A stretch of DNA of 64,000 nucleotides. Origin: Diorhabda sublineata. Its lineage: Eukaryota > Arthropoda > Insecta > Coleoptera > Chrysomelidae. Shown here in pieces: positions 14,101 through 26,100 of this stretch. The notes beneath the pieces were generated by a model. The model was not told the DNA's origin. It saw only the letters and a program-made list of their open reading frames with translations, and searched no databases. A program made the position numbers and the translations under genes. Position 1 is the stretch's first letter, and every line of letters begins with the position of its first letter. Location: the NCBI RefSeq assembly GCF_026230105.1, contig NC_079479.1, positions 32,705,385-32,769,384 of the forward strand, written 5' to 3'.

Positions 14101-14354
14101 TCTTTTTCTTGTTGATAATGAATTAAATTCTGAATTATAATTGTAGGTCAACGGTAATATCTCCGAATCCGGAACGGATCCTATACTCTACAATCAAGCA
14201 CCCTTCGGTTATTTTGAATACAACAAGGTTTGGGGCAAATTTAGGTCTTCAAGATCAACCAATGGACTTTTCGGCGTCATCCAACAAAGATAAATCTTTC
14301 GGATCGAGCGGTGACAGAGCAAGTTACGCGTTAGGTCTAGCGATTGCTGTTTAA
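8157..14354 (+). CDS. scrt: Scratch-family SNAG/C2H2 zinc-finger transcription factor
   Basis: Predicted coding exons are 8157-8217, 11968-12221, 12867-13251, 13418-13742 and 14147-14354, all with GT/AG borders and matching phases (1233 nt, 410 aa). Residues 1-12 (MPRAFLMSHRRY) form a SNAG repression motif, encoded alone in exon 1 before a 3.75-kb intron. Five fingers follow: C155/C158/H171/H175, C186/C189/H202/H206, C212/C215/H228/H232, C240/C243/H256/H260, and an atypical C2HC finger C268/C271/H284/C289. Finger wording (SSNLARHRQTH, SRPWLLQGH, ADKSNLRAH, ALKSYLYKH) is that of Scratch proteins in the Snail superfamily. Family members are nuclear repressors that bind E-box-type sites and act in neural development. 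Insects carry more than one scratch paralogue, so the symbol means family level. The ATG at 11883, in frame with exon 2, is intronic and is not used as the start here. Confidence 0.88.
8770..8900. repeat. Interspersed repeat with GCGCGTTTCGATAAC...GTTATC hairpin
   Basis: Lies in scratch intron 1. It contains the word GCGCGTTTCGATAACCAAG at about 8803 followed by a small hairpin (GATAAC/GTTATC) and a CTTCAG tail. A diverged copy of the same word lies at 23639-23672, so this is a dispersed repeat. The minus-strand open frame through it is probably not a gene. Confidence 0.55.
11200..11830 (+). mobile_element. Jockey-type non-LTR retrotransposon C-terminal relic
   Basis: Around 11544-11640 the + strand reads LWGYASERNTQIIQRFQNK followed by VLRSIVE. 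This matches the region after the catalytic core of jockey-clade reverse transcriptases (usual form LWG-A-S-S-N-x-x-I-Q-x-x-Q-N-K-x-L-R). The flanks keep similar wording but with frameshifts and stops. It lies in intron 1 of the scratch-like gene, just upstream of exon 2. Confidence 0.7.
12245..12480 (-). mobile_element. Mariner transposase C-terminal relic in a scratch intron
   Basis: On the minus strand the sequence reads PPDLAPSDYFLFPDLKK, the last catalytic-aspartate block of mariner DD34D transposases. After a stop and a frameshift it continues with NEKVMSAVNCYFE and then, in another frame, ERRWEKCMELKGDY, the usual C-terminal end. Several stops make it non-functional. It sits in intron 2 of the scratch-like gene, in the opposite orientation. 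Confidence 0.85.
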
Positions 14355-14479
14355 ATTAATTTTTCGTTCAATTCCTTTTTGTTTTTGAGGGACCATAGAT
14401 ATTCCAGTGAAATATATATCTACACTAGCTATAATCGACCAAAAATGTTTGTATTTTTGGATAATTTTAATATGTTTGC

Positions 14480-14485
14480 AATAAA
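14480..14485 (+). terminator. AATAAA polyadenylation signal of the scratch-like gene
   Basis: A canonical AATAAA lies about 125 bases after the TAA stop of the scratch-like gene, followed by T/G-rich DNA (ttttgtgtgag), the usual arrangement for 3'-end processing. Confidence 0.55.
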
Positions 14486-17158
14486 ATTGTAATTTTGTGT
14501 GAGTCAGATTTGTAAATGGTGACTGTTTACCGGGTTACCGAATACGAGACGTGAGTGGCTTAAATTAAGACATTTATTTAGGTAGTTTCGACATGACAGT
14601 GACCAATATAAAAATTTCTTTAAACAAAGTTTAAAGTTCAAGGTTCTACGTTAAGGAGTTCACCAAAAAAAGCATATTTTGGAAATCAAATAAGAAGTTA
14701 TTGAATCAAATATTGATTAAGAAAAGTTTCTTTTACATTTTAACATCTCAAGTATTATTTTCACTATCTTTTCTTGTCAATTTTCACATCATATTTTGTA
14801 CAGAATAGAGATACAGATAAACAAACTCTTTTATTGCTTATTTGGCCGTTCGATACCAATTCATTTGTGATGAATATAGAAACAGATAATCAACAATTCA
14901 TATAAAGTGCTACTAGTTCATTGAAAAAATACATTTCACCCCTTTCGTTTCTCAGAGCAGGCAATTTTATTGTTGAGATGCACGAGAGGGTGAACTAAGA
15001 GCTTAACTCTAAGTTTAAGGGGTTGAAATTCTCCTCTCGTGGTTGCAATCTTTCCTTAACTATCGAACCCCCTGAAAAATTTCTCAACAATATCTTTATA
15101 TAAATTTTTATTTTATCATTCTACAAAAGAATGACTTCTGAAAAATTTTGTATATTGTGGTTCAACGAATATTTTTACTACGATTTTTCTCGTTTTTATG
15201 CATTCATGATGGTTTTAGAGCTCTCCAAAGTAGACCGTATTTATCAATATTCATAACAATCCAGTGTGATGGTTAGTTATAGAGATATAGCTTAAAATGT
15301 GTTTACACCCATTTTTCCAAGATAACGACCGCGAGACAAGGGTTGCAGTCCCACAAACTTGCTCATAGGCACTCCCCCAACACATCCCAATAATAAAATT
15401 ACGTCCTACTAAAAACGCAAGGTAATGCCTAAATAATATTTCAATCGACTACAGAGAGAACTCAGTGGAACTATAGTGGAAAAGAAACGTAAGTTTAGTA
15501 GTAGATTTATTTATTTAGTAGTTCAATATTTTATTTTATACATGAGCTGAATGTAAATCGTTTCCCACACATTAATTAGGCATGTACCAATTCTGTTACT
15601 TAGTTTCTTTACTTTTTGAAATGCTCTTTCGAGCTGTGAAGGCGAGGCAGTGTAAAGATACCTTTTTGACCAATTTCTGCAACCTAATCCACTTCGGAGC
15701 AAAATTTATGGTTTCGAATCACTCAAATATCGTTTGCAGTTGAATAACTAGGCACAAAATTATTTTATCAGCTTTAAAATGTGCTCATGAGAAAACTCAT
15801 TTCGTACAGATCTTCCTGTAACCAAAATATCACTCATAGTGCCTAGTCATATGCCTAGAGCTTCTTATAGCTATAGTTTTGTTATGTTGCCGAGTATTGA
15901 TGTATTTTTGGAATTTTCTCATTGTGGATTGCCTCTAATGCAGCAGATACATTCATTAAATATCCTTTGGTTGAAGACTCCCAAGAATATCTTTGTCTGA
16001 CTCAACTTCTGTATATTAGGCCAGGAACTTATTTGTTTCTTATCGATCCTCAGAACTCTAATGGCTGCTGGACGAGATGATATCCTCCTCTTTACGATAA
16101 TTCCTTTCAAAATCAATCAAATTACAAAAACGATATATGGGAACGAGTTAACATGTACTCATAAAGAGGAAATTGAAACGATTAATCTAATAGCACTAGC
16201 CCTCATTGAACGAAAGAATTTAGAAAAACCGGTAACCTAATGTTAGATACTCACTAATGTTTTTTTATGATTATAATTTTGAAAATTCTACCGTGAATTT
16301 TATGTGCCAATATTTAAAATATGTACATAGTTAGAGCTGTTTTAAGTGGTGCTACTTTTGTTATTTTGCCCTTTTTGGCAGCTGTACTTAATTTTTTACT
16401 TTAACATTATTTCAATAGTTTTAATGTGAAATATTGAGATAGTTTCTTAGTTTGGAAAACCTGAGCAATATAATCCAAAAAAAATTTATAAAAAAATGCG
16501 CAAACTATTCTGCGAATTTCTGAAATAGATCAGTTTTTATATAAAATCATTCATGTCTTTCTTCAACAAATAATTAGTAATAAAAATGTCAAATAAAAAG
16601 AGAGAATAAACTTCAATTTCTAGAAAATAGGATATTGAAACTTCAGACGAATGATTTTATTAAAAAAATGTATTCCAAGTTTGATCTGTTCCAGGACGTT
16701 TTCTTTTGAATAACCTCGAGGAAAATGAATTCATTTACTATTTTAAACCCTTATTGCGTGGCAATTTTTTGAAATTGACATTTATTTATAATTATTTATA
16801 TTCATTATAACATTATTTATTTGTGTATTTTTTTTTAAATTTGTAGACAATTCATCATTAGAAGTTCTCGAAATCTTTTAAATAACTTGTATTTAAAGCA
16901 ATTAATTAACTCACCTTCCAATAAATACCTGCACGTCATCACAAAAAAAATCTAGAGAAAAATTATTGATGGATTCAAATCTGGTGATAAAAGAGGCGTG
17001 GGTTGAAGAGGCTGGATATTGTAGTTTAAAATCAATTTGTCAATAAGCGTATCAGCTTGATAAATTTTCAATTTAACTAGCGCTCTGTAACGAGTCTTGA
17101 GCTCTAGCAAACAATTTTACTTATAATTTCTTAAAAAAAAATACAATTACACTATAAT

Positions 17159-17386
17159 ATGATGAATTCTCTACAAAAATATTATATTTTGATCAAGTTA
17201 TTTATATTTTTCGTAATACTATTAGCCGATAATCGTTTTTTACCGAAATATACGCGAAAAAATGTCTGGAATCATGTTGAAAATATGTACCGGGCATATT
17301 CAGCGGTAGACGAGAGTGAAACTAGTCTTTTGAGCGTTTTCACTAAAAAACTTTTAGGGTTCAGTGGAAGCGCGTTAAGTCACTAA
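17159..17386 (+). CDS. Candidate small secreted or membrane protein (unproven)
   Basis: A 75-residue open frame starts with two Met codons and has a signal-like N-terminus: a short polar head, then a hydrophobic stretch at about residues 9-23 (YILIKLFIFFVILLA). A mixed, charged 50-residue mature part follows, with a single Met and no Cys. There is no homology I recognise, no clear promoter, and the surroundings are AT-rich intergenic DNA where chance hydrophobic frames are common. I list it because the composition after the hydrophobic segment is balanced rather than low-complexity. Confidence 0.2.
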   Translation: MMNSLQKYYILIKLFIFFVILLADNRFLPKYTRKNVWNHVENMYRAYSAVDESETSLLSVFTKKLLGFSGSALSH

Positions 17387-17584
17387 AAGTTAAGTTTATT
17401 ATTAATTTATTTTTTTTTTCATCTAACCGAACAGAAATAACTGAAACAATAATTTTAGAGTTTAGTTGTCGAAAGTCGTTCAAATTTTTCAATTATTTCA
17501 AGGTTTTCAATACAAATGATGAAGATATGATTATAATAAGTTAACGAAGGTGTATCTTGTTTAATAATTTAATGTTTGAAGATG

Positions 17585-18075
17585 ATTTCATGCAATTGTT
17601 GGCCGCGGCTCCGCTTTAGATAGCTCATGCGCAAGGTAAACTCTCTTCAACATATCGGCCAGTATTTCTCGAATAAATGCTTTAATATTGGCTTCCAGTG
17701 CGTCACTCGTTTCCGGTTTATCCCTGTAGACATTAGCCCCAACATGTCCCCACAAGAAACAGTCTAATGGCGTTAAATCACACGATCTAGGCAGCCGATT
17801 GACCGGCCCCAAACGTGAGATGAACTGTTCACCGACGACGAATGTTACGCGTGCCGTTTGGCATGTGGCACCGTCTTGTTGAAACCACATGTCAGGCATG
17901 TCCAATTCTTCCATTTTGGGCAAAAAAAATCGTCAATCATCACACGGTAGCGCTCGCTATTCACAGTAACGCTCCGGCCATCGTCGGTTTTGAAGAAGTA
18001 CGGCCCGATGATGCCACCGTCCCATAATCCACACGAAACAGTGACTTTTTCGGAATGTAGGTTTTTACGCATCTA
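17585..18075 (-). pseudogene. Mariner/Tc1-like transposase C-terminal half, frameshifted
   Basis: Two overlapping minus-strand frames together resemble the catalytic half of an insect mariner/Tc1-superfamily transposase. The first has WDGGIIGPYFF and TVNSERYRVMI; the second has MWFQQDGATCQTARV with the second catalytic Asp, then PRSCDLTPLDCFLWG with the third acidic position, then a C-terminal helical tail. The break falls at a run of eight identical bases near 17927-17934, so a single-base homopolymer change caused it or a sequencing error mimics it. No inverted repeats were recognised at the ends. Confidence 0.85.
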
Positions 18076-19039
18076 GCAAAGTTTGTGAACACTCTAGCCG
18101 CTTAATTATCTTTCAACTTTTCCATGCGTCTACCTCTTCGTGCTGTGTTTGTTTTTCATCATTATTGTAAACGATCTAATGTTTTGTTGTCAACAGATCC
18201 ACTCCAATTTTTGCTGATTTGATTCTACTTGTTGTATGTTCTACGTAAATTGTAACTTTAATGTTTCCGTACAGGTTTTCACACTTCATAATGCGAATTT
18301 CATCTCCCTACTTCACTATTTGTAATCCGGGCTGGTGGTCAAAATTATTTTCCGGCAATTTATGGTTTTTATTGCCATAAAGAAATAGAAAAAAATTTGA
18401 ACGATCTTTTATTTGTATCGGCTAATGATATAAAATGCCTAGTCATTATTTTTTAGTTGAAATCACCAAGTGATGATTATTTTAATTTTGCTAATTTATT
18501 TCTAGTTTGAGGCCGAATGTTGCAATATTAATTTTAAGAAGTTTATATGTGTGAAAAATGTATTATTAGATTAGATTTTTGGGCGTTATCATGTCTGATT
18601 ATATTTGTATTCATTCCTATTTTTGATCTTATGGTGTTTCATGTTGTAGATTTAATCTCAGAAACGTATTTTGTAGATTTGTGTACTTTTATACAATATA
18701 TCTTTTTGACAAATTTTGTTTTAATACAACCTAAATATGTAATTTCAAAAATCTCTTGCTGAACACACTATTTTATGCTACCACTGCACTTAACCAAAAT
18801 TAAATAATTTTATAAAAAGAATTGGACAAAATTAGAAAATTTTCATATTTTCAATGGACCCTAACAACCCTGCGGTATTTTAGATTTATTCCATTGTTTA
18901 AAATGGATGAAAATAGTGTTCAAAAACTCACTTGATGAACCGTGGAATGATATTAATAAGAATTTATGAAATTAGTTTATTGTCATCAGTGAAAGTGAGA
19001 AAAATTTTCGATAATCGAATCCAAAGATTTCATTATCCT

Positions 19040-19320
19040 AATGATCCAGGCAGAGATAATGATAACAAGTTATGAAATTATACTTAGGAACGTTGTATTC
19101 TTGAAAGTCTATACACTGCGTCCAGGTATGATCTAACCTTTGAACTAATGAATGAACTGTTTCGATAATTTCGCTGGTTGTTTCAATTTTTGGCCGTCCT
19201 GAAGGCTCGTCGACGGCCAAGCGGCCACGTTTGATTTCAGCTGCCGAAAATTTTACGATCCCAAATTAAGGAGCAGAGTCTCCGTATACAGTGTCTAATT
19301 CCTCGTTCATTTGCACAAGA
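19040..19320 (-). mobile_element. Mariner transposase N-terminal (HTH) relic
   Basis: The minus strand reads MNEELDTVYGDSAP, then AAEIKRGRLAVDEPSGRPK and TTSEIIETVHSLVQ. This is the pattern of the first helix-turn-helix and linker of mariner transposases (usual form Y-G-D-x-A-P ... F-K-R-G-R ... D-E-P-x-x-G-R-P-x). One stop interrupts it and the similarity ends after the linker. Its wording differs from the C-terminal fragment at 17585-18075, so the two are probably separate insertions despite sharing orientation. Confidence 0.7.
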
Positions 19321-20170
19321 GTATCGCTTTCAAAAACAAATATTTAATGGCCATTCATTCAATGGCAGATATTTGAGCGAAAATTCCCAAAACTTTGCGA
19401 AAAATTCGTGAACAACGGAAGACAGCGTCCAATCACTGCACTGCATACAGTTCATTTTAATTTGTATATCCTACTATATAGGAAAACTTTCGAAAAAAGA
19501 GTTGGGCAGGAAGGACGGGAGTACGACTCTCAAAATCAATTTTAAAAGGTACCGAATCGCAAATTTCCATTTCCCTTTTCAATTACATTGGAAAAACGTT
19601 CTTTTAGAATATTGAACTTTGTAAATCTAAAATGAAATGGCTGAAAACTTCGAATTTGATTACTTGATAAAAAGTTCGCCTATAGAAAGACTAGAAAAGT
19701 CCAATTTTATCATTTTTTTAATAAATGGTTATGTGAAAATATGGATATTTCATTATATTTTTTGCCTTTTCTCGTCTTGATTTGAATATCAGTTAAGGGG
19801 CGCCGTAGAAATTGTTCATTGTCAAACAAAAACTAAGCTGCTGAAATATTCAGGTTGAAGTCGAAAACGTTTCTGATGAACCTCGTAATTACATACTAAA
19901 CAATTTCAATGGGACCTTACTGTAGAAAAAAATTTAAAGCAATGAAAAGTTGAAGAAAAATTGAAATATCATCATATCGACATACTTGCAAGGCATTTCG
20001 AAATAAATTCGTTTTTATATAATAAAATCCAACATAAACAAAATAAAATAATCCAAGTATGTTAACACTTTGATATCTTCTACAGGGGACACCATGTCAA
20101 GGGTCATTCGTAAACAGGAATAGATTCAACACATTTGTTGATAGACCGCTAACGCGGTCGCTACACTATA

Positions 20171-23100
20171 ATGATTATGAAGTATTTTTGTGCGATTTTA
20201 GTGACTTTTTTCAATATTCCTCTCTATCATCAACTAATTCTTGAGGTAAATATGTTTAATTTATTTTCATTTAACGATAAACTCCGATTATATTTTTATT
20301 TAATTTTATAAATTTATTCTAATCTAGCAAATTTTGTAATTTATAAATGAATATATATAAGATACCTCGTGTTTATTCGTAAGTGTATATATACATAAAT
20401 ATTGTCAATATAGGTTATGATTATTATTATTTTCAAAAAAAATTCTCTCGATTAGATGGAGACGGTTTTTTCTTTCGTCGTAATATTGCTGGTACTTGGA
20501 TAGTTTTCAAATGGTCAATAACAACCGATTGATTTCTTTAATGTCCTCAAATAACATCCGTTCAGATGGATTTTCAATTTAGGGAATAGGAAATGTCAGA
20601 ATGACCACGTCAGATGAGTAAAGAGGCTATTAGACAAAGACTCGGTTAATGATATCGTGCACATCTCCAGTTCATCGGAGAAAATCTGATATAACCTCAA
20701 AATCAACTGTTCCCCTACAATTCTAATTTTTTAATCAGAGCAGTTCGGCAAAATAGCAGATAAACGGTCAGGTGCAATGTTTTTTTTCAAATTTCGACAT
20801 CATAACTTGTCAGTAAATCATAAGTGTGTCTCTTCGTCTTTATAGTCGGAGAGCCGGCTGTATAGAAGACCTACGGATCAGATACGTTAGAGTAGAGAAT
20901 AAATGGAGCTTGTAGATCCTTGATATTTCTATTCTACTCATCAGAAACTTTCGTTCGACATAAATAAAATAAATAAATAAAAACCGGAAGTGACTTCATA
21001 ATTTTGTATGCGGGCAAAATCAAGCAGCTTCTGGACCTATGGCTTTATAGTTCATACCCTAAAAATGATTCATGTATCTGATCTAAAGGATTTTTATACA
21101 GCCGGCTCTCGGACTATTAGTTATTTTACGGATTTTTCTACTGCATTTAGGCAAAATAGAAAAACTCAGGATGACTCAGATGAGTAAGTAGATTGAGGAG
21201 TTGCTGGAAAGTTTTTATTTACCAAAGACCCGGTTATTGACGTAGTACAGATCTTTTTTACTTTCAATTTATTAGAGAAAATCTGATAAACTCTAATTCA
21301 ACTATTCCAATATAGTTCTGGTCTTCAACCAACGCAGTTCGGCAAAGTAGTAGCGGATGAACGATCAAGTCCGTTGTCGTGAAGGAATATTTTATCCAAC
21401 AAATGTTCTCGTTTTTTCTCAACACAACAATCAATCTATCGGTAAATCTCTGTATTTTTGTTTTTTTGTTTATGGTTATTTGTCTAAGTATGAGCTTTGC
21501 ATCTGTTGTTCTCCTGTTTTCTCTAAATCCTTGTAAATTTTCTCTAGTTCGCTTCTTTTCTATTATTCTCGTATTTATATTATTGACTGTACTCAAGAGT
21601 ATCATTCCTTTATAATTGTTGCAGGTTCTTCTCATATATTGGTATAATTATACAAATTTTCAAATCTTCCGACGCTTCTCCTGTGTCATTAATGCCTTCG
21701 TTATTTACGCCGCTGCTTTTACCATGTCTGTCGTCATTTGGTCAATCACCGGTGCTTTTCTTAACCTTAGTTACTTATTGTATTTATTTTGTACACATAT
21801 CATCTAGGTTTTTGCTATTCCTACTCGTCCTTCAGTTGTCTCGTTTATATCCTTCACTTGTAAAAGATCCCCACTTTTTTATATCATCTTCGTTCGTTAT
21901 AATATGTTTATCAGCGATTTCTTATTATTATTATTACTTATTTTTCTAACGTCCTAAAGGATAATTTAGGTTTCTTAAGTTTCTTAGCTTAACTTTCGTC
22001 TTCTATTCTTTCTTTTTTATATTTTTCGTAGTTTGATTATGCTTCAATTACTCTCCGATCACCAATTTTTTCTTTCGTGTTGTGTGCGGATTATTTTTCA
22101 TATTTTTTGTATTGCGTTTAACCTAGCCTCACAATGGGGTTTTTCTTTTCTATTTATCTAGTTAACAACACCGCTTTGATATATCTGTTGGACCGTAAAT
22201 TACCAAAGTGACTTCTAAGGCCCAGTCCACACTGCGATTTTTCACCGAGCGAATTTTAATCTCGCAATTTACATTCCGTCATCGGAGGGACTTCTAAGGC
22301 CCAGTCAGCACAGCGATTTTATTCGTAGTGCCTATTAGAAGTCACTCCGATGCCGGAATATTAATTGCGAGATTAAAATTCGCTCGGTGAAAAATCGCAG
22401 TGCGGACTGGGCCTTAGGAGTCACTCCGATGACGGAATTAAAATCGCGAGATTAAAATTCGCTCGGTGAAAAATCGCTGTGCGGACTGGGCCTTAGAAGT
22501 CACTCCGATGACGGAATATAAATCGCGAGATTAAAATTCGCGCGGTGAAAAATCGGAGTGCTGATTGGGTCTAAAACGATAGATTTTTGCATCAAAGAAT
22601 AATATCGATACAAGAAACGCATATATTTATTATTATTATTATTGTAACCGCTTTTTCGAATTCAGTACAAAAAATGTCTTATCGGATATCTACATGATGT
22701 TTTTACGACTAGTTGACGGTTCAATGATACAGTCGCGTTCTATTTTACAATCATCAAACTATGTACACAATTGTATACCATGAATGAAAAAGTCGTTCAA
22801 ATTAGATAAAAATATAATTAGCTATAAAACGTATATCGAATTATTTTGTTGAGTAATTCAATATCCCATAGAAAATAAATGGTAAAACATAAAAGGAGTC
22901 TCGTCGACAAATGTTTTTAAATGATACAGTGGTAGATGAAAGTGATACGACAAATGTAGAATCTTGTGTCATAACGTTTTTGACAAATATCTTTTCCATG
23001 TTTTCGGTTTGGAAAAATAAGAGCAGTACCGACCTAAAGATGGCGGTAGTTCCTTGAAAACACTGTATTAGAAAGCATATATTCGATTTTTTTCATTATT

Positions 23101-26100
23101 CCACTAGAATTTACCAAGATGTATGAAAATAATAAAAAAAATTGATTTTTCATACAATTTTTTCCTCGTATCTATTTATACTGATATAAAATCGTCAATA
23201 ATGTAGATTGTTCGGTCTTTCTAACCAAAAGTCCGGCCAAATTGACTGGTCTGTCCGGCTATTAGGTTTGACGACCTGACAACCCTACACACACCCTAAT
23301 AATTTGTATTCCTCGGCTGCTTGTGCTGGAATTCGATTATAATTATGTAACAAACTGATTAATTTCTTGTTTAGTTTGTTATAAATTCCTTTTGTTGCAG
23401 AATACAATCGTGAAACAAAATGGATCAACAGCCGAAACGTCAAACAAATCTAGATTATTGTACGACTATCAAACGGTAAGTGTGAATGAAATTTGAAGGA
23501 ATACCATTAAAATCGCCAAATATGGAAACAAATAACCATTACAACAAAATGTTGACAACTGGTGAAGTTTTGTATAAGATAAATTTCGATTTCTTGTTAA
23601 TTTTTTCACATCAAACACCATCATTTGACAGTTTTTTTGCGCGCGTTTCGATAATTAATTTATCATCTTCAGTGTTGTACTATAACGTTGTGTTTTTAGC
23701 ATGCAGTCGCATACAAAGATCTTATAGAGTCGAAATGCATTTTGGAAATATTAACGGGAAGCGAAAGTGTTATCAGCAAATGGAATTCCAGCGGAAGAAG
23801 AGGGAGCATATCAAAAGATTTCCTGGACAACGAACTATTGTCGAAACGTCAGGTGAATTTTACATATTTCAAACACCTATTATTATTTAAAAAACATCAA
23901 ATTAGAAGAAACTCAATTAGAGATGTTTTTTTTTTAGATATGGCGTTTGGCTGGTGACAGAATCACCGAATTTTGTAGAGGATTCCCAACGTATCTTATA
24001 AAAAACAGAGCAGACGGAAATCAAGATATTCTAAATGATATACCAAATTATATAGAAAAATCTAGAGCGAAAAGAGCTACAAGTCATTATTTCCAAGGAC
24101 GTGTTAGAGGTCAAACGCAATCACAGTATCTTAATTTTGGAAAATCGGATCAACCTGGAAAAGCGGAAGCTGAAACATCATTGGAAGGGTCTAAAGCTGT
24201 TGTTAGTAAGTATATTTTTCCTATAAACATTTAATTAAAATTGATAAAAACTTTTTATCCCCAGGTGGAAATAACGGAATGGGACAAGCTCAAAGTCAAA
24301 GTCTTCCTTTTGATTGTGGTGACTGCTATGGTAAAGATCAAGAACAGGCGCTTAAAATATCAGGTTATCCATCTAGGCAGTACCCTGAACCAATTAATCA
24401 GAAACCAGATAATTCTGGTGTCAATTTTCCTGGTCAAATACCAATATCTGGACAAATTCCTAGTTCAGGTCATGTTGAAACAACTGGACAAGTTTCTAGT
24501 CCAGATCGAACTCAAGGATCTACTCAAACGGGACAATGGTCTACACCCGGATCAGAACAAATTTCCACGCCCCAAATTAGTAGTACTGGACCAACGGCAG
24601 GATTATCTAAGTTCGATCAAAGCCTAGGTGGTAGACCAGGTCAGACAGAAGGATGGTCAAAACAACCAAGCCAAGCTTCAAATCAAGTAACAAGTTGGCC
24701 CGGGCAAACAGGAGGAATCACTCCTACAGACCACAGAGGAGGTTGGACGGGGCAACAGCAACCAAATTCCAACGTTCAAGAACCATTGGGCGATGTTATT
24801 CAAACTGGGGGATGGCCTGAGCAAAATCAAAGACCAATTACTCAGTGGCCTGGACAAATTCAATCAGCGGGACAAGTAGGAGGTTGGCCTGGACAAATTC
24901 AACCACCTGGACAAGTAGGAAATTGGCCTGGACAAATTCAAAGACCAGGTCAAACAGGTAACTTACCTACTCAAATGCGTAGCCCCGGTCAATCAGAAAA
25001 CTGGCCTGGACAAAGTCAAATACCACAGGGTCCTGTACAAAATACAGGACAAGGTACTTATCCTGTACTAACAGGTTCATGGCAGGAACAACAACCTATT
25101 AGTGTACAAACAAGTAGATTACCACAACAAGTTGGATGGCCAAGTCAAACTAGTTTACCAGGACAAATTACAGGTCAAATCCCAACGAACAGAGGTTCTT
25201 TTGGTGGAAAATTAGCCGGTGACTACCAAAGTAATCAACGGAATTATGGAAGATTTTCAGGTCAATTCTCTGGACAATACGAATCATACGGACCACGTGG
25301 ACCTCCAGTTGGGCAAACTAATGTGTGGTCTGGACGCACCGAAACACCTTCACAAGGTTGGTCTGGTACGGGGCAGTTTGGTGCACCTAGCGAAAATACA
25401 AGGCAAGTTGGAGGTACCAGCCAGTATCCAGGAGCTAATGGACAGTACCCAGGTTGGCCAAGCACGGGACACGTTGTCGAACCTAGTCAGAACGTGAATT
25501 GGCCTGGAGTTAATGGACAAATTATCCCTGGTCAAGTTGGAAGTTGGACTGATCGGGTCGGAGGCTGGCCCGAACAAATGAATAGTCGTCCAGATCAGGA
25601 TACAGGACTTGGTCAAATTACAAGTCCTCAACAAACCGGAGGTACAAGCCAAACCGGATATTGGCCGAGTGAAATTGGAGGTACTGCGCAAATTCCAATT
25701 CAGGGTCAAGTAGGACAAGCTGGAGAAACTGGACAAGTTGGTGATTGGCCTGGTAGAGTAGGAGGACCTGGTGTAGGGGGAACTGGCCAAGCGGGAAGCT
25801 GGCCCGGTCAGATTGTAGATACAAGTCAAAGTATTGGACCAACTCCAACAGGACAACGTGGAGGGCCTAGTCCAGTTGGTGGTTGGCCCAATTATATGCA
25901 GCCAGGAGCTGGTTCTGTTGGAGTTTGGCCGGGTTCGACCGGAGGTACAGGTCAAGTTAGAGGACCTGATCAAACTGGGGCTACTGGACGGGGTGGAACA
26001 TCTGATCAAATTGGGAGTGGGCCAGGACAAATGGGGAGGCCAGGACAATATGAAGTTACTCGAGGTGGGGGCTGGCCTGGTCAGATGGAAGGTAGAACGC

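Larger units (their letters stand above)
14490..20165. other. Gene-poor intergenic DNA with mariner relics
   Basis: This spacer holds two mariner-family fragments (17585-18075 and 19040-19320), an unproven small open frame at 17159, and a short GC-richer stem at 14981-15045 whose arms CACGAGAGG and CCTCTCGTG pair perfectly over 9 bp. I see no other coding exon with supporting splice sites or recognisable protein wording. Confidence 0.45.

Noticed and set aside
15919..16116. 65-codon minus-strand frame, possible transposon piece
   Set aside because: No conserved motif could be identified; composition alone is not enough.
21379..21949. Overlapping + strand membrane-like frames
   Set aside because: They are opposite a reverse-transcriptase relic and its A-rich flank.
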